Below, piece after piece: positions 1 through 6,546 of a DNA stretch of 15,954 nt. A model generated the notes under the pieces. It was not told where the DNA came from, did not search any database, and saw nothing but the letters and a program-made list of their open reading frames with translations. The position numbers and the translations under genes are program-made. This stretch comes from JBPCNH01 sp051001455 (lineage in GTDB: Bacteria > Actinomycetota > CADDZG01 > WHSQ01): positions 1-15,954 of the forward strand of contig JBPCNH010000014.1 of the NCBI GenBank assembly GCA_051001455.1, written 5' to 3'. Position 1 is the stretch's first letter. Each line of letters opens with the position of its first letter.

Positions 1-437
<437 letters not shown>

Positions 438-512
438 GTTCTTGATACTGATTTGATGAACGCATGACTTAGTAGAACTATGTCTGCGTTGTCACCAGAT
501 TTATTCATGGAG

Positions 513-533
513 TCGGATCTATGAAAGATCCGA
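513..533 (-). repeat. hairpin in the 16S leader
   Basis: A perfect 7-bp inverted repeat (513-519 with 527-533, loop 7) lies about 75 bases upstream of the mature 16S end. In the minus-strand transcript it would form a stable stem in the pre-16S leader. Such stems commonly help leader folding or processing. The matching strand downstream of 16S is outside the window, so an RNase III long stem cannot be tested. Confidence 0.55.
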
Positions 534-601
534 TCATTCATTTTCGTCTTCCCACTCTGCTTCAGGGGCTTAATCCCGAAGTAGAGCTAGACGAGGGTCC
601 A

Positions 602-616
602 CTGATCTCCGATCAG
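602..616 (-). repeat. short hairpin downstream of boxA in the rrn leader
   Basis: CTGATC-GGA-GATCAG in the minus-strand transcript is a perfect 6-bp stem with a 3-base loop, about 37 bases downstream of the boxA. Small stems at this place are common in rrn leaders. No boxC-type motif was identified with confidence. Confidence 0.4.
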
Positions 617-652
617 ATGATGCTTTCCACCCGATCGGCAGGCACACTATTC

Positions 653-666
653 AGTTCTCAAAGAGC
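653..666 (-). promoter_or_regulatory. rrn leader boxA (NusB/S10 antitermination site)
   Basis: The minus strand reads GCTCTTTGAGAACT, followed by GAATAGTGTG. This matches the boxA core of bacterial rrn leaders and closely resembles the TTTGAGAACT...AATAGTGTG wording I know from actinobacterial rRNA leaders. In the RNA it would bind NusB-S10 and assemble the rRNA antitermination complex. It lies ~216 bases upstream of the mature 16S end and only ~20 bases downstream of an intrinsic terminator. An imperfect second copy of the block (minus strand GTCGCTTTCAAGAGAACAG, 771-789) lies upstream of that terminator. Confidence 0.75.
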
Positions 667-685
667 GACTTCCAACACTTTCGGG

Positions 686-718
686 CAAACAAAAACGCCG
701 GCGAGAGATCCTCCGGCG
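686..718 (-). terminator. intrinsic terminator inside the tyrS-16S interval
   Basis: On the minus strand, CGCCGG (713-718) and CCGGCG (696-701) form a 6-bp GC-only stem around an 11-base loop, followed at once by TTTTTGTTTG (695-686). This is a textbook intrinsic terminator. It lies downstream of the only convincing promoter in the interval (851-879) and upstream of the boxA. It therefore either ends a separate short RNA or tyrS readthrough, or acts as a conditional gate in the rRNA leader. Confidence 0.7.
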
Positions 719-845
719 AGTCACCAAGCAAGCTGGTATTGCTACCTCTGCTGCCGAATAGGCGACTCTCCTGTTCTCTTGAAAGCGACCCCTCCGGCAG
801 GAGAGCCAGGGAGGCACATGCCAACGTTCTTGGACCCGTAGAGCC
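686..845 (-). ncRNA. structured leader or small RNA of ~155 nt ahead of the 16S gene
   Basis: The stretch from the predicted start near 845 to the U-tract at 686 is rich in complementary segments on the minus strand. Stem A pairs 798-805 with 766-773 (8 bp, perfect). Stem B pairs 761-768 with 718-725 (8 bp, one G-U). A 4-bp hairpin with a GCAA tetraloop sits at 735-746 inside stem B, and the terminator stem follows at 696-718. Stems A and B compete for bases 766-768. I do not recognise it as a 6S, SRP, tmRNA or riboswitch family. It may be the 5' leader of the rRNA transcript or an independent small RNA ending at the terminator. A 25-codon frame (819-742, ATG) runs through it but has only a weak ribosome binding site. 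Confidence 0.45.
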
Positions 846-850
846 TTAGT

Positions 851-879
851 AATCTAGCAGGGCTCAGTACCCCGTGCAA
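851..879 (-). promoter_or_regulatory. sigma-70-type promoter, probably for the rRNA operon
   Basis: The minus strand carries TTGCAC (874-879), a 17-base spacer, then TAGATT (851-856). This is 4 of 6 matches to each consensus hexamer with ideal spacing. Initiation would fall near 843-846. It is the best promoter candidate between tyrS and 16S. A further rRNA promoter downstream of the terminator was sought, but nothing better than a poor GTGACA/TACTAA pair near 460-490 was seen. Confidence 0.5.
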
Positions 880-881
880 CC

Positions 882-894
882 GCCCCGGAGGGGC
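882..894 (-). terminator. GC hairpin downstream of tyrS, possible weak terminator
   Basis: GCCCC-TCC-GGGGC on the minus strand forms a 5-bp stem about 55 bases beyond the tyrS stop codon. Another CGCCC/GGGCG pair sits just upstream. No U-tract follows, so this is not a standard intrinsic terminator. It could slow or end tyrS transcripts, or be part of the upstream region of the rRNA promoter. Confidence 0.25.
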
Positions 895-946
895 CCCTAT
901 TCCGGCGCCCTCGGGCGGCTCCCCTCAGCCTATAAGCCCGTCGCTC

Positions 947-2161
947 TTAGGCCTTCAGCCTGACGAAGCGGCGCTTACCTACCTGCAGCACTGAGCCTCT
1001 CAGATCTGCCGCCGGGACCTCTTCCCCGGGGGCCCTGGCACCGTTGATCTTGACCCCGCCTTGAGCCAGGAGCCGGCGCGCCTCACCCTTCGACGACGCA
1101 AGGCCGAGCTCCGTCAGGACGGTCGGCAGGTAGGCGGTCTCGTCTTGCACGGCCGCGAGAGGGAGTTCGGCCTCGGGGGTGTCCTCGGGGGCCCGATGCT
1201 CCTTGAACTGTCTATCGAAGGCCTCTTCCGCCCCCGCTGCGGCTTCGTCCCCGTGATACAGCGCCACGACGGTCCGAGCGACCTCTCGCTTGGCCTCCCC
1301 CGCCCCGGGGCCACCGCGAGCCGCGGCCGCGCTCAAGCGCTCGCTATTCTCGTCCGGCAGATCTGCCGCCAGGGCTGCGTACCGCTCGACGAGGGCGTCG
1401 GGGATGCTCATCAGCTTCCCGAACATCTCCTCGGGAGCTTCCCGGATGCCGATGTAGTTGCCCAGGGACTGGGACATCTTCTGGACGCCGTCGAGGCCTT
1501 CCAGGAGCGGCATCGTGAGCACGATCTGGGGCTCTTGTCCGTAGGCCTGCTGCAGGTCCCGCCCTACGAGCAGGTTGAAGAGCTGGTCGGTGCCGCCGAG
1601 CTCGACGTCGGCCTCGACGGCAACCGAGTCGTAGCCCTGCAGCAAGGGGTACATGAACTCGATGATCGAGATGGGCCGGTGCTCGGCGTAGCGTTTCGCG
1701 AAGTCGTTGCGCTCGAGCATCTGGGCGACGGTGTAGCGACCGGTCAACTCCAGGAGACCACCCAGGTCCATGCCTTCGAGCCATTCGGAGTTGTAGCGAA
1801 CCTCGAGGTTGTCCTCGCTCAGGATGTCCGAGAACTGGTCCAGGACCCTCTCGGCGTAGCCGGCCACCTCCTCTTTGGAGAGCTGCTTGCGGGTCTCGGT
1901 CTTGCCCGACGGGTCGCCGATACGAGCGGTGAAGTCTCCGAGGATCAAGACCACGGTATGACCCGCATCCTGGAAGGCCCGGAGCTTGCGCAGCGGAACC
2001 GCCCACCCCAGCGTGACGTGGGCTGCGGTGGGATCGAGTCCCAGCTTGACCCGCAGCTTTTTGCCTTCCGCCAGGCGCGCCCGGAGGTCCTCCGGCCGCA
2101 CGACGTGCTCGGCGCGCCGGGTCAGGTGGGAGAGTTGCTCGTCTACGGAAGAAGGCGTCAT
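947..2161 (-). CDS. tyrS: tyrosyl-tRNA synthetase
   Basis: The enzyme charges tRNA-Tyr with tyrosine in the cytoplasm. The protein has 404 residues, normal for bacterial TyrRS. An N-terminal Rossmann class I catalytic domain (about 35-330) includes GDFTARIGDPSGKTETR, QGYDSVAVEADVELGGTDQLFN and the nucleotide loop QKMSQSLGNYIGI. A C-terminal S4 RNA-binding domain covers about 340-404 (SSKGEARRLLAQGGVKING). Two signatures are unusual. Where family members have HxGH after DPTAxx, this protein reads T50-L-G-W53, so both histidines are replaced. KMSKS is KMSQS (228-232). The ATG at 2161 is used; its ribosome binding site is poor, so it may be leaderless or nearly so. It is divergent from the penicillin-binding protein gene and precedes the rRNA operon in the same direction. 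Confidence 0.95.
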   Translation of the reverse strand: MTPSSVDEQLSHLTRRAEHVVRPEDLRARLAEGKKLRVKLGLDPTAAHVTLGWAVPLRKLRAFQDAGHTVVLILGDFTARIGDPSGKTETRKQLSKEEVAGYAERVLDQFSDILSEDNLEVRYNSEWLEGMDLGGLLELTGRYTVAQMLERNDFAKRYAEHRPISIIEFMYPLLQGYDSVAVEADVELGGTDQLFNLLVGRDLQQAYGQEPQIVLTMPLLEGLDGVQKMSQSLGNYIGIREAPEEMFGKLMSIPDALVERYAALAADLPDENSERLSAAAARGGPGAGEAKREVARTVVALYHGDEAAAGAEEAFDRQFKEHRAPEDTPEAELPLAAVQDETAYLPTVLTELGLASSKGEARRLLAQGGVKINGARAPGEEVPAADLRGSVLQVGKRRFVRLKA

Positions 2162-2236
2162 GGCCCCAGGATGCTACCTACTTCCCCGCCCGAAGCCCGA
2201 AGTTCGTCCCGTCCCTTCGTTTCTGAGCGTCCGCGA

Positions 2237-2251
2237 CCCCCTGAGAGGGGG
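2237..2251. repeat. CCCCC/GGGGG inverted repeat in the tyrS-PBP intergenic region
   Basis: CCCCC-TGAGA-GGGGG is a perfect 5-bp inverted repeat in the middle of the 155-base divergent interval. It may form a hairpin in the 5' region of either transcript. I saw no T-box signature (no TGGNACCGCG element) for tyrS and no clear promoter hexamers here. Confidence 0.3.
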
Positions 2252-2316
2252 GCCGGAGGTCCTCAAAACCCGGAAACTCTGGTGTAAAGGGCACCCAATC
2301 GTAGGATGGTGGCTTG

Positions 2317-4989
2317 ATGCGATCCTTCCCGGCGCGCCGAGCGCTGCCCCTATTCGTCGTCCTTGTTCTGCTGACGGTCTCCTGCGCCCAGCTGCAGGAT
2401 CTGCCGACCCTCAAGGAAGGCGACCTCGGCATCAAGCTCGCCCAGTCATCCCGCATCTACGACGGGGAGGGGGGGCTCATAACGAGCGTGCACGGTCCCG
2501 AGGACCGGACCAGCATCCGTCTGGACAGGATCCCTCAGTACCTCATCGACGCGGTCATCGCCATCGAGGATGAGCGGTTCTACGAGCATGACGGGGTCGA
2601 TGTGCGGGCCATCCTGCGAGCTCTGGCCTCGAACGTTGCCGAAGGTGGGATCCGGGAGGGCGGATCGACGATCACCCAGCAGTACGTGAAGAACGTTCTC
2701 ATCGCTCCCGGTGAAACCGCCGCTCGAACGCTCGAGAGAAAGATCGACGAGGCCGCTCTGGCACGTCAGGTCGAGCAGAAGCTGACGAAGGACCAGATCC
2801 TCCAGCGGTACCTGAACACCGTTTACTTCGGTGCAGGGGCTTACGGGGTCCAGGCCGCGTCCAAGACCTATTTCGGGAAGCCCGCTCGGAAGCTCGAACT
2901 GCATGAAGCGGCGATGCTCGCGGGACTCGTCCAGGCCCCCAGCGATTACGACCCCTTCCAGAGACCTCAGGCCGCGATCGACCGACGAAACGTCGTCTTG
3001 CGGCAGATGGCGGAGACCGGGCATATCGGCGACATCGAGGCCGCAGCCGCAAGCGGGAAGAAACTCGGACTCACCAAGGACGTCGAGGAGGTGCGCTACC
3101 CCGCTCCTTACTTCATCGACTACGTGCAGAGACTGCTGACGTATGACCCTCGTTTCGAGATAATCGGCAAAACGCCGTCACAGCGCGAGCAGCAACTGTT
3201 CCAGGGAGGCTTGCGCATCTACACGACCCTCGACCGTTCCGATCAGGCAGCCGCAGAGGAGGCCGTCAACTCGGTCCTCCCGAACGAGAGCGACCCTACG
3301 GCATCGTTGGTCGCGATCGATCCGGACACGGGCCACGTGAAGGCGATGGTCGGTGGCCGCGACTGGTTCGTGCGGAAGAAGAAGGATCCCTACGCAAAGC
3401 TCAACCTAGCCATCCAGGCAGAGCCCAACCTCGCTTGCGAAAGGTATCTAAAAGGTCGGCGGGCCGACCAGTGCAAAGACCCTTACGAGCCGGCACCCGC
3501 TCCGGGCACAGGACGTCAGGCGGGATCGGCTTTCAAGCCGTTCGCGCTGGCGCAGGCGATCAGGGAGGGGATCCCCCTCTCCAAGCGCTACAAAGCCGGT
3601 CAATGCATCGATCTGGTGGTGCCCGGCACGGGACAATCGTGGCGACCGTGCAACTACGAAGGCAGCGCGTTCGGAAAGATCTCACTGCTCGAGGCCACGG
3701 TCAACTCCGTCAACACCGTGTACGCGCAGCTGATCCTCGAGGTCGGCCCGCAGGATGTGGTCGACCTCGCCCACGACATGGGCATCAACACACCTCTGGC
3801 TGCGAACCCTTCTCTGGTGTTGGGCGCCAACGAGGTGAACCCGCTGGGGATGGCTTCTGCTTACGCGACCTTCGCAGCGAACGGCACCTTGCGTCCTCCC
3901 GTCGCTATAACGAAGATCGTCAACGCCCGCGGCAAGGTCCTCTACAAGGATGAGACACAGGCGGAGAAGGCACTCGATCCGGCTATCGCGTATCTCTCTA
4001 CCACCGCCATGCAGCAGATCGTCGAGCGCGGCACCGGTGTGAGGGCCGGATTGAACGGCCGTCCTGCTGCAGGTAAGACCGGGACCGCCCAGGAGTACCG
4101 CGATGCGTGGTTCGGCGGCTACACGCCTAACCTGTCGGCTGCCGTGTGGGTCGGTTATCCCGGCGGCCAGATCGAGATGAAAGCTAGTTGTGCGGGCTCT
4201 ACGCGCCCATGCCGGCCGACGAGACTGCTGTCCGGGGGGAGAGGGGTAACCGGGGGCTCGTTCCCCGCCGCGATATGGAGCGCCTTCATGAACAACGCCC
4301 TTGCCGGAGAGCCCGCCAAGAACTTCCGGAACCCAGGTGCCGGGCTGGTGACGGTAAAGATCGATACCCGGACGGGATGCCTGGCCGACCGGTTCACGCC
4401 CAAAGACGCGCGCTCTACGGCGATGTTCCCTCAAGGCACCGAGCCGACCGAGTCCAGTTCCACCTCGGAGGAATGTCGCGTCGGTAAAGACCGGGTTTCG
4501 GTGCCGGACGTGTTCGGATTCCCCGTGAAGCAGGCCGTAGCGATCCTCAGGGGCGACGGGTTCGACGTAGAACGGATCGAAGAGGAATCGGTCACTTACC
4601 CACCAGGGCGGGTGATCGGCCAGTCACCCGTGGGCGGGACCAAGGCTCCTCGGGGGTCCACGATCACCCTGGTCGTATCCGTCGCCAGCAGCGGCTCCGG
4701 TGGTGGCGGTGGCGGTGGCGGTGGCGGGAACAATAACGGGGGCAACGGCTCGGGTAGTGGCAGCCAAAACAAAGACGATCGAGTCACGGTTCCCAACGTC
4801 CTCGGTCTCACGCAGAAGGAGGCCGTCGCCCGGTTGAACGAGGCGGGCTTCCAGGTGACGACCTATTACGAGAAGGAATCCGATAAGAAGCAGGCGAAGG
4901 AACGCAGCGGACGGGTCTGGAAGCAGTCTCCGGGTGGAGGGGAAAAGGCCAAACGGGGGACGAAGGTAAACATCTGGGTCAATCCCTGA
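2317..4989 (+). CDS. class A penicillin-binding protein (transglycosylase-transpeptidase) with two PASTA domains
   Basis: A bifunctional peptidoglycan synthase of 890 residues that polymerises glycan strands and cross-links peptides outside the membrane. Residues 9-23 form a hydrophobic export segment ending LLTVSC, which fits the lipobox pattern (C23). The GT51 domain (about 50-230) shows EDERFYEHDG near residue 85 and GGSTITQQYVKN. The transpeptidase domain carries SxxK at S404-AF-K407, SVN at 464-466 and KTG at 587-589, so it looks catalytically intact. PASTA domains lie at about 727-794 and 823-890, joined by a Gly/Asn/Ser linker. A Cys-flanked insert (CERYLKGRRADQC) precedes the SxxK motif. 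The ATG at 2317 is preferred over the TTG just before it; AGGA lies 10 bases upstream. The gene is convergent with the glycosylase gene with only 11 bases between stops and no visible terminator. Confidence 0.95.
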   Translation: MRSFPARRALPLFVVLVLLTVSCAQLQDLPTLKEGDLGIKLAQSSRIYDGEGGLITSVHGPEDRTSIRLDRIPQYLIDAVIAIEDERFYEHDGVDVRAILRALASNVAEGGIREGGSTITQQYVKNVLIAPGETAARTLERKIDEAALARQVEQKLTKDQILQRYLNTVYFGAGAYGVQAASKTYFGKPARKLELHEAAMLAGLVQAPSDYDPFQRPQAAIDRRNVVLRQMAETGHIGDIEAAAASGKKLGLTKDVEEVRYPAPYFIDYVQRLLTYDPRFEIIGKTPSQREQQLFQGGLRIYTTLDRSDQAAAEEAVNSVLPNESDPTASLVAIDPDTGHVKAMVGGRDWFVRKKKDPYAKLNLAIQAEPNLACERYLKGRRADQCKDPYEPAPAPGTGRQAGSAFKPFALAQAIREGIPLSKRYKAGQCIDLVVPGTGQSWRPCNYEGSAFGKISLLEATVNSVNTVYAQLILEVGPQDVVDLAHDMGINTPLAANPSLVLGANEVNPLGMASAYATFAANGTLRPPVAITKIVNARGKVLYKDETQAEKALDPAIAYLSTTAMQQIVERGTGVRAGLNGRPAAGKTGTAQEYRDAWFGGYTPNLSAAVWVGYPGGQIEMKASCAGSTRPCRPTRLLSGGRGVTGGSFPAAIWSAFMNNALAGEPAKNFRNPGAGLVTVKIDTRTGCLADRFTPKDARSTAMFPQGTEPTESSSTSEECRVGKDRVSVPDVFGFPVKQAVAILRGDGFDVERIEEESVTYPPGRVIGQSPVGGTKAPRGSTITLVVSVASSGSGGGGGGGGGGNNNGGNGSGSGSQNKDDRVTVPNVLGLTQKEAVARLNEAGFQVTTYYEKESDKKQAKERSGRVWKQSPGGGEKAKRGTKVNIWVNP
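4699..4728 (+). repeat. GGTGGC tandem repeat encoding a poly-glycine linker
   Basis: Thirty bases of near-perfect GGTGGC/GGTGGT units encode ten glycines between the two PASTA domains of the penicillin-binding protein. Slippage here in whole six-base units would change linker length without shifting frame. A run of Asn, Gly and Ser codons follows. Confidence 0.8.
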
Positions 4990-5000
4990 CCCGGGGCGCT

Positions 5001-5603
5001 TCAGCGGCGGAGCGACGCGAAAGCGTGCCCCGGGACGACAAACCTCCACGGGAGCTCGTCACCCTTTCCGGCGGCGAGCCCGATGCGAGGTGTCTCGGAG
5101 ATAGGACCCGACCGCATGACGACCGTCGTCGCATCCGAGTAGCACCAGGTCCGGCTGCCGCGCAATAGCGATGCTCCGTTATGGTCCCGGCCGATACCCA
5201 TCGCCAGGGTGAGGCGGGCGGGACCGGAAGCAAGCAATCTGTCCTTCGCGATGCCGGGCCGGCGCGCTCGCATGAGGTCGAGACCCTCTATCGGTTCGCC
5301 GGCGCGTAATAAGACGGCGGCGCACTCCCCCGCGCCTCCGCAAACGATGTTGGCGCACCAGTGCATACCGTAGGTGAAGTACACGTAGAGACGCCCGGGT
5401 GGGCCGAACATGACCTTGGTGCGAGGAGTCTCGCCCCGATACCCATGTGACCCCGGATCGAGCGCCCCCCGGTAGGCCTCGGTCTCGACGATGCGCGCGG
5501 ACGTCAATCCCTCGGGCGAATCGTGTACGAGCACGCAGCCGATCAGGTCGCGCGCTACGACAAGCGCATCGCGTGCGTAGAAAGCTTTCGTGAGCCGAGT
5601 CAT
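5001..5603 (-). CDS. mpg: 3-methyladenine DNA glycosylase (AAG/MPG family)
   Basis: The enzyme removes alkylated and deaminated purines from DNA in base excision repair. The 200-residue protein matches the AAG (Pur_DNA_glyco) family in length. It shows the catalytic block RIVETEAYRG, with E42 aligning to the human catalytic Glu125. It also has SHGYRGETPRTKVMFGPPG, the YVYFTYGMHWCANIV strand block and VLLRAGEPIEG. ATG at 5603 lies 13 bases after the argF stop, so it is probably the last gene of the infC-pheT-argF string. In other actinobacteria, mpg commonly sits near the arginine genes and tyrS, which supports orthology. The ribosome binding site is weak, suggesting coupling to argF. Confidence 0.93.
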   Translation of the reverse strand: MTRLTKAFYARDALVVARDLIGCVLVHDSPEGLTSARIVETEAYRGALDPGSHGYRGETPRTKVMFGPPGRLYVYFTYGMHWCANIVCGGAGECAAVLLRAGEPIEGLDLMRARRPGIAKDRLLASGPARLTLAMGIGRDHNGASLLRGSRTWCYSDATTVVMRSGPISETPRIGLAAGKGDELPWRFVVPGHAFASLRR

Positions 5604-5616
5604 CCGGTACTCGATC

Positions 5617-6546
5617 TCAGGTCAGGAGATGCAGCAGGAGTGCCTTTTGGGCGTGCAACCGGTTCTCGGCCTGGTCCCATACGACCGAGTGCGGTCCATC
5701 AATGACGTCCGCCGCGATCTCTTCGCCCCGATGAGCGGGCAGACAGTGCATAACGAGAACATCGGGTCCGGCCGCCCTCACCAGGGCGGCGTCCAACCGA
5801 TACGGTTCGAAGATCGTGGCGCGGGCGGTGCTTTCTTCCTCTTGACCCATGCTGGCCCACACATCCGTGTAGAGAACGTCGGCTCCCCGGGCCGCGTCGC
5901 CGGGATCGCGCACCACCGTCACGCTCCCGCCGTGCCGCCCCGCTATGTCTTGAGCGTGCTCCGTAAGGCTCGGGAAAGGCTCATAACCTTCCGGGCACGC
6001 GATGCGCACGTGCATACCGGCGAGGGCTCCGCCGAGCATGAGTGAATGAGCCACGTTGTTCCCATCCCCGACGTACGTGAGCGTCGTTCCGGCGAGGCTC
6101 CCTTTCTTCTCCACGATCGTCTGCAGGTCGGCGAGACACTGACAGGGATGCTCTAGGTCACTTAGTGCATTCACGACCGGCACCGAAGATGCTTCCGCCA
6201 GGCGCTCGAGCCGTTCCTGTCCGAATGTGCGGACGACTATCGCATCGACGTACCGGGCCAGAACACGGCCGGTGTCTTCGATCGTCTCTCCGCGCCCGAG
6301 TTGCAGTTCGTCACCCCGCAGGACGATCGCATGCGCACCAAGCGCCGTACACGCGACCTCGAAGGATACCCGGGTACGTGTGGACGGTTTCTCGAAGATG
6401 AGAGCGACGTGTCGTCCCTCTAGCCGCGAGGCGACATCACCTGGAGCGGCCTTGCAGGCCGCCGCGCGCTCGAGCAGGATCGAAAGCTCGTCTGCATCGA
6501 TGTCGCCCATCGAAAGGAAATCTCGATCGTTCAGGGAGCCTCGCAC
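5617..6546 (-). CDS. argF: ornithine carbamoyltransferase
   Basis: It makes citrulline from ornithine and carbamoyl phosphate, a step of arginine synthesis. The 309-residue protein has the carbamoyl-phosphate loop STRTR (55-59), the HPCQ block (HPCQCLADLQTI), the ornithine-side loop DVWASMGQEEE and the catalytic HCLPAHRGEE (H267, C268). These identify an ornithine rather than aspartate carbamoyltransferase. The GTG at 6546 follows the pheT stop with no gap, and the N-terminus fits the family. It stands alone: argC, argJ, argB and argD, which usually lie between pheT and argF in actinobacteria, and argR, argG and argH, which usually follow, are all absent here. Its position between pheT and mpg looks like a remnant of that cluster. 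Confidence 0.95.
   Translation of the reverse strand: MRGSLNDRDFLSMGDIDADELSILLERAAACKAAPGDVASRLEGRHVALIFEKPSTRTRVSFEVACTALGAHAIVLRGDELQLGRGETIEDTGRVLARYVDAIVVRTFGQERLERLAEASSVPVVNALSDLEHPCQCLADLQTIVEKKGSLAGTTLTYVGDGNNVAHSLMLGGALAGMHVRIACPEGYEPFPSLTEHAQDIAGRHGGSVTVVRDPGDAARGADVLYTDVWASMGQEEESTARATIFEPYRLDAALVRAAGPDVLVMHCLPAHRGEEIAADVIDGPHSVVWDQAENRLHAQKALLLHLLT

Noticed and set aside
742..819. 25-codon ATG frame on the minus strand inside the rrn leader as a leader peptide
   Set aside because: The ribosome binding site is weak (GTTGG close to the ATG), and rRNA leaders are not expected to be translated. Kept only as a remark under the structured RNA.
521..841. Plus-strand open frame of 106 codons in the rrn leader
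   Set aside because: It runs antisense through the boxA, terminator and hairpins, has no convincing ribosome binding site and shows no recognisable domain.
1061..2287. Long plus-strand frame (408 codons) opposite tyrS
   Set aside because: It is a shadow of the GC-rich codon pattern of tyrS; the tyrS frame has unambiguous family motifs.
2260..2316. ECF-type promoter (GGAAAC then CGTAGG) ahead of the penicillin-binding protein gene
   Set aside because: The -10 match and spacing are too loose to support, and no sigma factor gene is near.
2162..2316. T-box leader for tyrS
   Set aside because: No TGGNACCGCG antiterminator element and no terminator were found; only one short GC inverted repeat is present.
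4699..4728. GGTGGC run as a frameshift or assembly error in the penicillin-binding protein
   Set aside because: The frame is continuous through both PASTA domains to a normal C-terminus, so the repeat is a genuine linker.
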